A stretch of DNA of 64,000 nucleotides from contig NC_013131.1 in NCBI RefSeq assembly GCF_000024025.1, forward strand, positions 434,001-498,000, written 5' to 3'. The notes below the pieces were generated by a model, which saw only the letters and a list, made by a program, of their open reading frames with translations, was not told the DNA's origin and did not search any database. This DNA is from Catenulispora acidiphila DSM 44928 (GTDB lineage: Bacteria; Actinomycetota; Actinomycetes; Streptomycetales; Catenulisporaceae). Shown here piece by piece: positions 34,043 to 43,157 of the stretch (position 1 is the first letter of the stretch; every line of letters starts with the position of its first letter). A program made the translations under genes and the position numbers.

Positions 34043-35284
34043 TTGCGTACCAACCTGCGCCCGGCCCACCGTCGTGCCGCGATATCCCTGGCCGCGGCAG
34101 CGGTTCTGGGTATCACCGCCGCAGCCGTGGCCACCTCCGCCAACGCCGCCGGAGCCCCCGCCGCCAAGTCCGCCGGACCCGCGTGGTCCCGGGCCTGCGA
34201 CGCCCCCGCGCCCGGCATGGCCGCTTGCGACGCGCTGCACGTCACCAACGTTCCGGAGCACATCCGGGCACTCGGCGTGACCCCGAACGCCACCCCCTCC
34301 GGCTTCGGTCCCGCCGACCTGCGCTCGGCCTACAAGCTGCCCGCCAACGGCGGCGCCGGCCAGACCGTCGCGATCGTGGACGCCTACAACGACCCGAACG
34401 CCGCCGCGGACATGGCCACCTACCGCAGCCAGTTCGGCCTGCCGGCGTGCACCGTGGCCTCCGGCTGCTTCAAGCAGGTCAGCCAGACCGGCACCAGCAC
34501 CCTGCCGGCGAACAACACCGGCTGGGCCGGGGAGATCTCGCTGGACCTGGACATGGTCTCGGCGGTCGCGCCCAACGCGCACATCATCCTGGTCGAGGCC
34601 AAGACCGCCTCGATGGCCAACCTCGGCACCGCGGTCAACGAGGCGGTGAAACTCGGCGCGAAGTTCGTCTCCAACAGCTACGGCGGCGGCGAGTCCAGCG
34701 CCGACACCGGCTATGACACCAAGTACTTCCAGCACTCCGGCGTCGCCATCACCGCCTCCTCCGGCGACGGCGGCTACGGCGTGGAGTACCCGGCGGCCTC
34801 GCCCTACGTCACCGCCGTCGGCGGCACCGCGCTGAAGAAGGACAGCTCGGCGCGCGGCTGGAGCGAGTCGGTGTGGTCCACCAACTCCACCGAGGGCGCC
34901 GGCTCCGGCTGCTCGGCGTACGAGCCGAAGCCCACCTGGCAGAAGGACACCGGCTGCAGCAAGCGCACCGTCGCGGACGTCTCCGCGGTCGCCGACCCGG
35001 CCACCGGCGTCGCGGTCTACCAGACCTACGGTGGCAGCGGCTGGGCAGTCTACGGCGGCACCTCCGTCGCCTCCCCGCTGATCGCCGCCGTCTACGCCGA
35101 CGCCGGCACCCCGAAGGCGTCCGTCCCGGCCGCGAACATCTACAGCCACACCTCCGCGCTGAACGACGTCACCACCGGCAAGACGGCGACCTGCACGCCG
35201 AAGTACCTGTGCACCGCCGGCACCGGCTTCGACGGCCCGACCGGCTGGGGCACGCCGAACGGCCTGGCCGCCTTCACCGGCTGA
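34043..35284 (+). CDS. Secreted S53 (sedolisin-type) peptidase, short form
   Basis: 413 residues from a TTG at 34043 with AGGAGG eight bases before it; this start gives a good signal peptide (1-36, ending ANA). Catalytic residues are E164 and D168 in GEISLDLD, D242 in SSGDG and S341 in GGTSVASP. It lacks both the pro-domain and the Ig-like tail of its divergent paralogue. The two share the start of the mature domain, SGFGPADL versus TGFGPSDI, and long matching stretches. Acid-active extracellular endopeptidase. Confidence 0.87.
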   Translation: MRTNLRPAHRRAAISLAAAAVLGITAAAVATSANAAGAPAAKSAGPAWSRACDAPAPGMAACDALHVTNVPEHIRALGVTPNATPSGFGPADLRSAYKLPANGGAGQTVAIVDAYNDPNAAADMATYRSQFGLPACTVASGCFKQVSQTGTSTLPANNTGWAGEISLDLDMVSAVAPNAHIILVEAKTASMANLGTAVNEAVKLGAKFVSNSYGGGESSADTGYDTKYFQHSGVAITASSGDGGYGVEYPAASPYVTAVGGTALKKDSSARGWSESVWSTNSTEGAGSGCSAYEPKPTWQKDTGCSKRTVADVSAVADPATGVAVYQTYGGSGWAVYGGTSVASPLIAAVYADAGTPKASVPAANIYSHTSALNDVTTGKTATCTPKYLCTAGTGFDGPTGWGTPNGLAAFTG

Positions 35285-35290
35285 GTACCG

Positions 35291-35327
35291 CCGCGCGGCC
35301 GGGCGTCAGGGGCGCCCGGCCGCGCGG
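35291..35327 (+). terminator. 15-bp GC-rich stem-loop
   Basis: CCGCGCGGCCGGGCG (35291-35305) pairs perfectly with 35313-35327 around seven bases, just after the S53 stop. First of two consecutive hairpins. Confidence 0.7.
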
Positions 35328-35338
35328 TTGAGGAGATG

Positions 35339-35383
35339 GTTCGTGGTGGTGCGGCTTTGCCGCGCCGCCACGAACTGCTTTTT
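35339..35383 (+). terminator. Intrinsic terminator with T tract
   Basis: Bases 35339-35355 pair with 35359-35375 (17 bp, two G-T pairs) around a TTT loop. Five T residues follow at 35379-35383. It ends the S53 transcript before the sigma factor gene. Confidence 0.8.
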
Positions 35384-35476
35384 CGGGTGTAGCCGTAAGG
35401 CGGCGCGCCGTGCAACCCATCCCGACGCGGCTCCCTCATACCCTCTCGACAGCAAGACACGGGAAGGGGAGATCGT

Positions 35477-36052
35477 GTGCCGGAGTTCACCGAGTTCGCG
35501 CAGGCGCGCCAAGCGCACATGCGGCGGATGGCGTTCCTGTTGTGCGGGAACTGGCATGACGCGCAGGACGTCACCCAGATCGCGCTGATGAACCTGTGCC
35601 GGGCGTGGAGCCGGGCGCGGCGGGCGGACTCCATCGACGCCTACGCGCATCGCGTCGTCGTCCGCGCCTATCTTAGTCAGCGCAAGAAGGTGCTGCGGCA
35701 GCAGGCACGCGCTGTGGAGTACGCGCGCGCCTCCGAGCGTGTGCCGGGTTCGGCTGAGGAGTCGGGGGAGCCCGAGCTGCGGATGGCGCTGCTCGCCGCG
35801 CTGGCCCAGCTTCCGCCGCGCGGGCGGGCGGTCGTGGTTCTCCGGTTCTGGGAGGACCTGAGCATCGAGGCGACCGCTGAGGCGCTCGGGTGCTCGACCG
35901 GGAATGTGAAGAGCCAGGCCTCGCGGTCGTTGGCCAAGCTGCGGGAGATCCTCGGCGACTCGCTGTTCGACGAGGGCGACGGGGGCGGGCCTCGTCGCGC
36001 GCATGTGCACGCCGGGGTGCGTCCGGTGTGGGAAGTGGATGGCCGAGCATGA
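35477..36052 (+). CDS. ECF sigma factor, SigE-like actinomycete type
   Basis: 191 residues from a GTG with GAAGGGGAG upstream. Region 2 is ARQAHMRRMAFLLCGNWHDAQDVTQIALMNLCRAW, and region 4 is LAQLPPRGRAVVVLRFWEDLSIEATAEALGCSTGNVKSQASRSLAKL. This matches the SigE-family ECF group usual in actinomycetes. Its stop overlaps the start of the next gene (ATGA), so that membrane protein probably modulates it. Confidence 0.88.
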   Translation: MPEFTEFAQARQAHMRRMAFLLCGNWHDAQDVTQIALMNLCRAWSRARRADSIDAYAHRVVVRAYLSQRKKVLRQQARAVEYARASERVPGSAEESGEPELRMALLAALAQLPPRGRAVVVLRFWEDLSIEATAEALGCSTGNVKSQASRSLAKLREILGDSLFDEGDGGGPRRAHVHAGVRPVWEVDGRA

Positions 36053-37098
36053 CTGAGAACCCCGGGCGTCTTCGAGCCCTGCTGGACGACACCCTGACCG
36101 ACGAGCCGCCGTTGCTCGACCTGGTCCCCGACGCCGTCACCGCAGCCGAACAGGGCCGGCGGCGCGGACGGATGATGGCCGGCGGCGCCGCGGTGGCGGT
36201 GTTGGCGGTGAGCGTCGGCGCCTACGCAGTGGCCGATCACGGCCGCAGCGGTACCAACGGATCCCCTATCGTGTCGCCGGGCATCAGTCGGAGCTCGACG
36301 TCGGCCGCCCCGCCTGTGCGGTTGTCGCACAAGAGCACCCTCGGCATCCCCGGTCTGTTCGACCACCCCGGCACGCCGCAACAGGAGTGCGCGAAGGTGA
36401 ACGGACCGGTCATGGACTCCAAGGCGCAGCTGTCCTCGCCGGCGGAGCGGAACTACTGCATCCAATCCCTGCAAACGATCCGCGCTCTGCTGCCCGACGC
36501 CGTCGTGGTCTTGAACCCCTTCGTCGACTTCAACCAGCCGGCCTGGAGCGCACCGCTGGTCCAGACACCCGACGGCGGCACGGCTCCCGGCTTCACGCAG
36601 GCGTATCAGCAGAGCGCCAAGAACTCGGCGAAGACGGTCTACCTCGCTGGGACCTTCGCCTTCCGCACTGCGAACGGCGAGGGCTCGATCATCTACACCA
36701 CCACATCACCGGGGGTGAAGGCCAAGCCGCAGGGCGGTGACCTGCCGCTGGACGACGGGACTTCTGGGCGTATCGCGCACGAGGACTCCGGCAGCATCGA
36801 CGTGACCGGGGTGACCGCCGACGGCGTCTGGTACCGCTTGGAGATCAGCGGCGTCGGTCCGGTGTACGGTGCGGACGGTTCGACGCTCGAGCCCAACCTC
36901 CACACCGACGGCCAAGGCCATTCGGTCTTCCCGGACGGCTACGTCGCTGCCGGCGATTCCGCGTTGCACATGCACATCCCGAACCCCTACACCGTGACCG
37001 AAGTCCGTCAGAAGATCGTGGACATGGGCCTGGGGAACGTGATCCACACCATGGGTGTGGACCCGCTGTCCGACTATCCCGCGCCGCCCGCCGGCTAG
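36049..37098 (+). CDS. Membrane-anchored protein coupled to ECF sigma factor
   Basis: 349 residues; the ATG overlaps the sigma stop by four bases. About 40 cytoplasmic residues, one helix near 43-62 (GGAAVAVLAVSVGAYAVA), then an extracytoplasmic domain of ~280 residues of no known family. The topology is that of an anti-sigma factor, and such proteins commonly follow SigE-type genes. No zinc-binding anti-sigma motif is present, so the mechanism is open. Confidence 0.65.
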   Translation: MTENPGRLRALLDDTLTDEPPLLDLVPDAVTAAEQGRRRGRMMAGGAAVAVLAVSVGAYAVADHGRSGTNGSPIVSPGISRSSTSAAPPVRLSHKSTLGIPGLFDHPGTPQQECAKVNGPVMDSKAQLSSPAERNYCIQSLQTIRALLPDAVVVLNPFVDFNQPAWSAPLVQTPDGGTAPGFTQAYQQSAKNSAKTVYLAGTFAFRTANGEGSIIYTTTSPGVKAKPQGGDLPLDDGTSGRIAHEDSGSIDVTGVTADGVWYRLEISGVGPVYGADGSTLEPNLHTDGQGHSVFPDGYVAAGDSALHMHIPNPYTVTEVRQKIVDMGLGNVIHTMGVDPLSDYPAPPAG

Positions 37099-37128
37099 TG
37101 CCGCGGTCGCGGTCGCGGCCGAATGAAA

Positions 37129-37159
37129 GTCCTGCTACCCCCCACCGGAGTAGCAGGAC
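37129..37159. terminator. 10-bp stem-loop between convergent genes
   Basis: GTCCTGCTAC (37129-37138) pairs with GTAGCAGGAC (37150-37159). Read on the minus strand it is followed by TTTCATTC, so it probably terminates the Rieske gene and perhaps also the plus-strand gene. Confidence 0.65.
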
Positions 37160-37178
37160 GTCTTCGGATCCGCGGCCG

Positions 37179-37757
37179 TCAGGCCTGCGTGATCTCCCCG
37201 CCGGACACCTTGATCGCGATCTCGGCGAGCGCCGTGGGCGCCGGGCCGTTGGCCACCGAGCCGTCGGCGATGTGGTACGCGCTGCCGTGGCAGGGGCAGA
37301 CGATCAGGCCGTTGGCGACCGAGCCGACCACGCACCCCTGGTGGGTGCAGACCGCGGTGAAGGCCTTGAAGGTGCCGGCGGTCGGCTGGGTCAGGACGAT
37401 CTTCTGGTCGGTGAGGACGGTGCCGCCGCCGACCGGGACGGCCGAGGTGGCTGCGAGGGCCCCGGCCGCGCCGGAGGACCCGGAGGACGAAGCGGAGGAC
37501 GAAGCGGTCCCGGTGCTGGAACCCGCGGCGGAGGAGGAACTGCTGCTGTCGGCCGCCGAGGTGCTCCCGGCGGCGGCGGACGTCGAAGGGCTCGTCGAGG
37601 CGCTGCTGCTTTTCGAGGACGAGCAGCCCGCGCACACGGCGCCGGCCGCCACCGCGATGCCGAGCAGGGCCGTCCGGCGGCTGGTGCCCTCAGGGTGCCC
37701 GAGGCAGGCGTGCTTGTCCGTGGTCTGGGTGGCGGCGGCGAGGTCAACGGTGGTCAT
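37179..37757 (-). CDS. Rieske [2Fe-2S] protein, exported
   Basis: 192 residues from the ATG at 37757. The N-terminus TSRRTALLGIAVAAGAVCAGC has twin Arg and a Cys at the end of the hydrophobic stretch, so Tat export and lipid anchoring are both possible. A ~60-residue Ser/Ala/Thr linker follows. The Rieske domain has CTHQGC and CPCHGSAY, the two Cys-His pairs for the cluster. It is a stand-alone electron carrier; the partner is not adjacent. Confidence 0.87.
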   Translation of the reverse strand: MTTVDLAAATQTTDKHACLGHPEGTSRRTALLGIAVAAGAVCAGCSSSKSSSASTSPSTSAAAGSTSAADSSSSSSAAGSSTGTASSSASSSGSSGAAGALAATSAVPVGGGTVLTDQKIVLTQPTAGTFKAFTAVCTHQGCVVGSVANGLIVCPCHGSAYHIADGSVANGPAPTALAEIAIKVSGGEITQA

Positions 37758-37901
37758 CGTGGGGTCCGTCTCCTGTGTCTGAGGCCTTGGTGTGCGGCGT
37801 TGGCAAGTGCTGTACCCAACGGTCCCCGACGCGGATCGGTTCAACGGCTCACCGAGCCGGTCGTACTTTCTCGGGTCGCCGTCTCCAGCTGGCTGAGGCG
37901 G

Positions 37902-39704
37902 CTACTTGAGACAGGTGATGCTTACCGGCGCGCTGTTCGATGTGCCACTGCTCGAAGCGGTCGTCCAGGTCACGAAGACGACGCTGCCCTTCGGAGTTCC
38001 GTTGGAGGTCTCTCTGATCCCGAATCCTTGTGAGCTGTTCGACTTGAGTGTGACCGGTCCTTCAGGGACGAGGCGACCGCTCGCGAGATGCCAGGTGTAG
38101 TTGACGACCACGGTGCCGCCCGGCGCGTTACCCACTGCGAATGTCACGTTGTAGCTGGCGACGCACTGCCCGGGCGGATCGCTCACTACTGACACCGTCG
38201 CACCGATCGACACCTGCGGCGACGATGAAGTACTCGTCGAGGGCGTGCTCGGCGAGGACGACGGACTGCTCGTCGACGGCGTGCTCGGCAGCGACACCGA
38301 ACTCGGCGATGTCGAGGGCTTGGAGGACGGCTTCGTCGAGGGCGACGATGAGCTCGACCGGGAGCTGGAACTCGAGCTCGAGCTGGAGCCCGACGAGCTC
38401 GAACTAGAACCCGAACTCGAACTCGAACCCGAACCCGAACTAGAACTCGACACCGCGACCGTCGGCGCGGAGCCTGCGTCGTTGCTCGTCGGCGTGCCGG
38501 TCGGGCCGTCGGGGGTCGGCGTGAACACCGACGATGTCGAGCTCGGCGGGCTGGCCTTCTTCGCGGGCTTGCCGTTGCCGGCGACGGCCACCGCGGCGAT
38601 CGCGAGGACGACCGCCGCCACGCCGGCGACGATGGCCGCCGTCTTCACCTTGTCCGGCAGGCGGCTGCGATGTGAGCCGTGGCCGTCGTCCCAGTCGTCA
38701 TCCTCGGGACCGGAGGCGTGCGGTGCGTCCAGGTCGCCGGGCTCGCCCGGATCGGCGGGACCGTTCGGGCCGATTCCCAGCGTCTCCAGTGCGCCCCCGC
38801 CGCCGGCCGCGCCGCCTGGGACGAAGAACCCGAACAGCGGCCACAGCGCGACGATGTCCTGCCGGCCGCGCTCCTCCCAGTCCACGCCGTAGGCGTCGGT
38901 CGCGGCGCGCTCGACTTCGGCGACGAACGCCCACACGTCCTGCGGCCGCTCGGCGGGGTCCTTCGCCAAGCCGTGCGCGACCAGCGGCTGCACGCCTTCG
39001 GGCACGTCGTCCAGCGGGATCGGCGCGGTGCGGTGCTTCTCCTCGAGTTCGTAGACGGTGTCCGCGGAGAAGGGGACCTTGCCGGTCAGGCACTCGAAGA
39101 ACGACGCGGTCACCGCGTAGATGTCCGTCACCGGCTGGGCCGGTGCGCCGTCCCACTGCTCCGGCGCCATGTACGCCGGTGTGCCGGTGCCGCCGGGCAT
39201 GGTGGCGTCCGGGTCGATCTCGCTGACCGGCTCGGCGCGCTCGGCGACGCCGAAGTCCGCCAGCTTGCTGATTCCGTAGGCGTTGAGGAGCACGTTCGAC
39301 GGCTTGTAGTCGCGGTGCACGATGCCCATCTGGTGCGCGGCGCCCAGGCCCAGCAGCGAGCCGCGCATCACCGACAGCGCCGCCTCCGGCGCCATGCGGC
39401 CGTTCTCGTGCAGCATGCGGTGCAGGGTCGGCCCGGAGACCAACTCCATCACCATCGCCGAGCCCTCGTCCGACTCCGCGTATTCGAAGAGCTGGACCAC
39501 GTTCGGATGCCGGATCTCGGCCAGCAGCGCCGCCTCCTCGCGGAAGCGCTCGATGAAGTCCGGGTTGTTCACGAACCGCGGACTCAGGTATTTAATCGCG
39601 ACTTCGGTGCCGGTCGCGTCATGGACGGCCGCCACTACCCTGCCGGTCGCGCCGGCGCCTAAGATCCCGGTTTCCGTGTAGCCGGGAACAATCCAGCCAG
39701 ACAA
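37902..39704 (-). CDS. Transmembrane Ser/Thr protein kinase
   Basis: 600 residues from a TTG with GGGGGA seven bases upstream. The kinase domain (about 8-270) has a glycine loop GAGATGRV, Lys38 in VAIKYL, H130-R-D132-Y-K-P-S-N, DFG at 150-152 and MAPEQW. A membrane helix lies near 350-375. Outside is a long Ser-rich linker (about 400-510), then a ~90-residue beta-rich domain (CVASYNVTFAVGNAPGGTVVVNYTWHL) that may sense a wall or extracellular ligand. No PASTA repeats. Confidence 0.9.
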   Translation of the reverse strand: MSGWIVPGYTETGILGAGATGRVVAAVHDATGTEVAIKYLSPRFVNNPDFIERFREEAALLAEIRHPNVVQLFEYAESDEGSAMVMELVSGPTLHRMLHENGRMAPEAALSVMRGSLLGLGAAHQMGIVHRDYKPSNVLLNAYGISKLADFGVAERAEPVSEIDPDATMPGGTGTPAYMAPEQWDGAPAQPVTDIYAVTASFFECLTGKVPFSADTVYELEEKHRTAPIPLDDVPEGVQPLVAHGLAKDPAERPQDVWAFVAEVERAATDAYGVDWEERGRQDIVALWPLFGFFVPGGAAGGGGALETLGIGPNGPADPGEPGDLDAPHASGPEDDDWDDGHGSHRSRLPDKVKTAAIVAGVAAVVLAIAAVAVAGNGKPAKKASPPSSTSSVFTPTPDGPTGTPTSNDAGSAPTVAVSSSSSGSGSSSSSGSSSSSSGSSSSSSSSSRSSSSSPSTKPSSKPSTSPSSVSLPSTPSTSSPSSSPSTPSTSTSSSPQVSIGATVSVVSDPPGQCVASYNVTFAVGNAPGGTVVVNYTWHLASGRLVPEGPVTLKSNSSQGFGIRETSNGTPKGSVVFVTWTTASSSGTSNSAPVSITCLK

Positions 39705-39818
39705 CGCGATTCCCCCTGTTCGCTGCCTTGCAGGCTGCCTATTTACGCGCAGCGTACCAGGGGGAATCGAACATCTCGTCGATGTTCTCGGCTCCGGTTC
39801 CCGATCGAGATGTAGGGG

Positions 39819-40556
39819 TTATACCTGCTGATGCGAACCGTCTGGTTCGTCTTTCGCGAGCCACTCGGAATGATTGCGCTTAGCCCACACCCGGTCCACG
39901 TATCCGGTCCGCATACCCCGTCGTGACTCTGGATCCTGATATGCCTTGCGCATGTGCGCCAGCAGTACGACGGCTATGCCCCAGGCAAGGATGTCGTGCA
40001 CGAAGATGGAACTCGTCCGGGAGATGCCCGGCAACAGGTGCGTGAACCACATCAGCAGCCCGGTGAACATCATCACCAGTACCGCGCCGGCGATCCAGCC
40101 CGCATAGAGCTTCTGCCCGGCGTTGAACTTGCCGGCGGGACGGTCCGGCGGCTCCATCAGACGGCGGCGGACCGCCCGGAGCCAGTGCCGGTCCGCGGGT
40201 GCGAAGCGGTTCAGCCTACGCAGGTCGGCGCGGAACGCCGGCGAGAGCAGCCCGAGCAAAACCGGTGCGGGCAGCAGGATTCCGGACCACTCGTGCACAG
40301 TGACCATGAGATGCCGCCGGCCCACAGCTTGAGCCAGCGGCCCGATGTACAGGCACGCCGCGGTCGCCACGCACAGCAGCATCAGCACGCCGGTGCCGCG
40401 GTGGACCATCCGCTCGGCGACGGTGAAGCGGCGGACTCTGCCCTCGCGCACCCTGCCCTTCTGCACCCCGCCCTCCCGCGCCACTTTGCCGTCCCGCAGC
40501 CTGCCGCGCACCCAACTGCGCCGCCGCTCAGGCGTCGAGCCAGCCATCGACGTCAT
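39819..40556 (-). CDS. Cytochrome b561-type membrane subunit
   Basis: 245 residues from the ATG at 40556 with GGAGGAG upstream, overlapping the molybdopterin gene by 29 bases. A basic N-terminal stretch is followed by four helices with conserved His in FTVAERMVHRGTGVLML, VTVHEWSGILLPAPV, LLMWFTHLLPG and IFVHDILAWGIAVVLLAHM, the di-heme layout of formate dehydrogenase gamma/cytochrome b561 proteins. It probably takes electrons between quinone and the molybdopterin enzyme encoded immediately upstream. Confidence 0.82.
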   Translation of the reverse strand: MTSMAGSTPERRRSWVRGRLRDGKVAREGGVQKGRVREGRVRRFTVAERMVHRGTGVLMLLCVATAACLYIGPLAQAVGRRHLMVTVHEWSGILLPAPVLLGLLSPAFRADLRRLNRFAPADRHWLRAVRRRLMEPPDRPAGKFNAGQKLYAGWIAGAVLVMMFTGLLMWFTHLLPGISRTSSIFVHDILAWGIAVVLLAHMRKAYQDPESRRGMRTGYVDRVWAKRNHSEWLAKDEPDGSHQQV

Positions 40557-41229
40557 AGCCGCGCTCCTCCCAGTAGCCGGGAACGACCCGGTCCGTGACC
40601 GATATGCCGGACAGCCATTTGGCGGACTTGTAGAAGTACATCGGCGCCACATAGAGCCGCACCGGACCGCCGTGATCGTGCGTGATCGGCGCGTCCTGCA
40701 TCTGCAGGGCGATGAGCACGTCGTCGCGCCGAGCCTGCTCCAGCGTCAGGCTCTCGCTGTAGGCGCCGTCGAAGCAGGTGAAACGCAGGGCTTTGCCATT
40801 CCCGGCGACCCCCGCGTCATCCAGCAGATCTGAGAGCCGCACGCCTTCGAACGGCGTCTTCTCCACGCGCCACCCGTCCGTGCACTGCACATCGTGAACG
40901 ATCCGCGTCTGCGGCAGCGCCCGCAGGTCCGCCAGCGTGTAACTCCGCGCCCGATCGACCAGCCCGCCGATCCGCAACTCGTAGTTGGTCTCATCCTTCC
41001 GCGGAACCGAGCCGACGACGCTGTAGTACCGAAACCCGCCCGGATTCGGCAGCAGCCCACTCAGCCCGGTCGGATCATCCTCAGACGCCTTCGCGAGCAC
41101 CTTCTCCCACCCGGCTTGCAAATACGGCGCCGCAATCAACCCCGCCGCCCCCGCACCAAGCACGCCGAACAACGTCCGACGCGCCAGGGGAGCACCATCA
41201 GGCGTGTTCTCCGCTTCAGAATCCGGCAT
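40528..41229 (-). CDS. Exported molybdopterin-dependent oxidoreductase (sulfite oxidase/YedY-like)
   Basis: 233 residues. The N-terminus APLARRTLFGVLGAGAAGLIAAPY is a twin-Arg-type signal. The fold follows the Oxidored_molyb pattern: YELRIGGLVDRARSYTLADLRALP, the Mo-ligand Cys in VQCTDGWRVEKTPFEGV, then GGPVRLYVAPMYFYKSAKWLSG. It is short, like MsrP/YedY, without a dimerisation domain. With the overlapping cytochrome b gene it forms a membrane-linked redox pair similar to MsrPQ; methionine sulfoxide repair is one possible role. Confidence 0.85.
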   Translation of the reverse strand: MPDSEAENTPDGAPLARRTLFGVLGAGAAGLIAAPYLQAGWEKVLAKASEDDPTGLSGLLPNPGGFRYYSVVGSVPRKDETNYELRIGGLVDRARSYTLADLRALPQTRIVHDVQCTDGWRVEKTPFEGVRLSDLLDDAGVAGNGKALRFTCFDGAYSESLTLEQARRDDVLIALQMQDAPITHDHGGPVRLYVAPMYFYKSAKWLSGISVTDRVVPGYWEERGYDVDGWLDA

Positions 41230-41543
41230 GCCACCCAGACTCCCCGGTACCGAAGCACGATCGCGCCCGTGGCGACCCCTGGTGGCGCGGACCCCGCATC
41301 CCTGGTGGCGCCCCGGGCAGCCCTGGCTAGTGCCGAGGGATTCTGGTGACCTGATGGCCCTCGAGCGCCATGCCCGGCCACGTCTCGGCAGCAGCCCGCC
41401 AAGGCCGCAGCCGGGTGCGACGGACGTTACCGGTGGTATCGATCTCGCGGAGCTCGTCGCCGGGGCGTCGGTCGCGCGCCAGGAAGTGTGCTGAGGGGTG
41501 CTCTGGCTCGTCTGGTTCGCGGTGCTGGGGTAGCTTCCTCCTC
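41230..41543. other. Divergent intergenic region
   Basis: 314 bases between the molybdopterin and hydrolase genes. A 12-base direct repeat CCCTGGTGGCGC occurs at 41277 and 41300 (23 bases apart), with a weaker third copy near 41320, possibly a regulator site. No gene is evident. Confidence 0.45.
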
Positions 41544-42416
41544 ATGACCAGTCTTCGCCTTGCAGACGGCCGGAATCTCGAATACCTGGTAGCCGGGCCC
41601 GATGGCGGGACGCCGCTCGTCTTTCATCACGGCACGCCGTTCGCGGCGGTGCTGTTCGAGCCGATGGTTGAGGCGGCGACGCGGCACGGGTTGCGCTTCG
41701 TCGTTCACAGCCGCCCTGGGTACGCCGACTCCTCGCCGCAGCCGGGCCGCACCATCGCCTCGGTGGCCGAGGACGTCGCGGCGTTGCTGGCGGCGCTGGA
41801 CGCCGAGCGCTTCCTGACCGTCGGCTGGTCCGGGGGCGGTCCGCATGCCTTGGCCTGCGCGGCGCTGCTGCCGGAGCGGTGTGTGGCGGCGGCGACCGTG
41901 GCCGGTGTCGCGCCGTACCGTGCCGAGGGTCTGGACTGGCTGGACGGGATGGGTGCGGAGAACATCGAGGAGTTCGCGGCGGCGGTGTCCGGTGCTGCGC
42001 CGTTGACCGAATTCCTGAGTGCGCAGGCGGCTGGGCTTGCGAACGTGCAGGGCGCGGACATCGCCGCGGCGCTGGGTGAACTGATCTCCGAGGTCGACGG
42101 CAGGGCGCTGAGCGACGCGTTCGCCGATTTCACGGCGGCGGCGTTCCGGAAGGCGGTGTCCGCCGGCATCGACGGCTGGCACGAGGACGACCTGGCGTTC
42201 ATCGGCGACTGGGGTTTCGACCTCGCCGCGATCAAGACGCCGGTCTCGGTCTGGCAGGGGGACGAGGACCGCATGGTCCCGTTCGCGCACGGCCGCTGGC
42301 TCGCCGGCGCGCTGCCCGGCGCCGCCGCACAGCTGCTGCCGAACGAGGGACACCTGTCGCTCGTGCTCGACCGGTTCGACGACGTCGTCGCCGACCTCGT
42401 CAAGAGGCTGCCCTGA
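41544..42416 (+). CDS. Alpha/beta hydrolase
   Basis: 290 residues from ATG 41544; no Shine-Dalgarno, possibly leaderless. The HG oxyanion motif is FHHGTP near 29, the nucleophile S96 is in GWSGGG, the acid is in WQGDEDRMVP and the His in NEGHLSL. The cap region is helical. Cytoplasmic; substrate unknown. A flavin-type oxidase gene follows after 30 bases. Confidence 0.82.
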   Translation: MTSLRLADGRNLEYLVAGPDGGTPLVFHHGTPFAAVLFEPMVEAATRHGLRFVVHSRPGYADSSPQPGRTIASVAEDVAALLAALDAERFLTVGWSGGGPHALACAALLPERCVAAATVAGVAPYRAEGLDWLDGMGAENIEEFAAAVSGAAPLTEFLSAQAAGLANVQGADIAAALGELISEVDGRALSDAFADFTAAAFRKAVSAGIDGWHEDDLAFIGDWGFDLAAIKTPVSVWQGDEDRMVPFAHGRWLAGALPGAAAQLLPNEGHLSLVLDRFDDVVADLVKRLP

Positions 42417-42446
42417 TTTGTCGGTAGCGTCTGAAATATTTGCTCC

Positions 42447-42965
42447 ATGCTCGAGACCCCTGAAGAACTGGCCGCTCTGCAGACCCTCCTCGACGACAGC
42501 GCCGCCGCTGCCGGTCCGCACATGCGCGGCATCTTCACGGACGATCGCCGCCTGAACGCCGCCGAGCTGAGCGCGCGCCTGCAAGGGATGTGTCTCATCG
42601 CGGTGGCGACGGTGACCGCCGACGGGCGTCCGCTCACCGGACCGTTCGATGGCTACTTCCTTCACGGCTCGTGGTGGTTCAGCTCCGCGCCCGATTCCGT
42701 GCGGATCCGGCACTTGCAGGCGCGTCCGGGGGTGAGCGCGACGTACCTGCCGGGGGAGGAGCTGTCGGTGACGGCGCACGGCCGCGCCGAGCTGTTCGAC
42801 CTGCACGCGCCGGAGTGCGACGACCTGCGCCAGGCGATGTTGGACTTCTACCTGCCGAAGCAGGGACCGGCCTTCCAGGAGTGGATGGACGGTCTCGAGG
42901 GCGGCATCGGCGTGCGCATCGACGCTCGGAAGCTCTTCACGTTCTTTGCCTCCTCGACCGCGTAA
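42447..42965 (+). CDS. Pyridoxamine 5'-phosphate oxidase-like (FMN/F420 split-barrel) protein
   Basis: 172 residues. LQGMCLIAVATVTADGRPLTGPFDGYFLHGSWWFSSAPDSVRIRHLQARPGVSATYLPGEELSVTAHGRAELF is the split beta-barrel pattern that binds FMN, F420 or heme. The N-terminal helix is not diagnostic. It is probably co-transcribed with the hydrolase 30 bases upstream. Substrate unknown. Confidence 0.8.
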   Translation: MLETPEELAALQTLLDDSAAAAGPHMRGIFTDDRRLNAAELSARLQGMCLIAVATVTADGRPLTGPFDGYFLHGSWWFSSAPDSVRIRHLQARPGVSATYLPGEELSVTAHGRAELFDLHAPECDDLRQAMLDFYLPKQGPAFQEWMDGLEGGIGVRIDARKLFTFFASSTA

Positions 42966-43157
42966 GGCGTAAGAGGGCTCCGAGACCGAGGCCGATTCCT
43001 TGCCGGATTCCCTCCCCCCGAGTCCTTCCCGGATTCCTTTGCCAACGCTTTACAACCGGCACCCCCTCCCGGTCGTCTCTCCCCGTGATTCCGCACCCAA
43101 GGGTCCGCCACGGACCCGCCGCGGACTGACGATGGATCGATCGAGGAGAGAGCCCTC

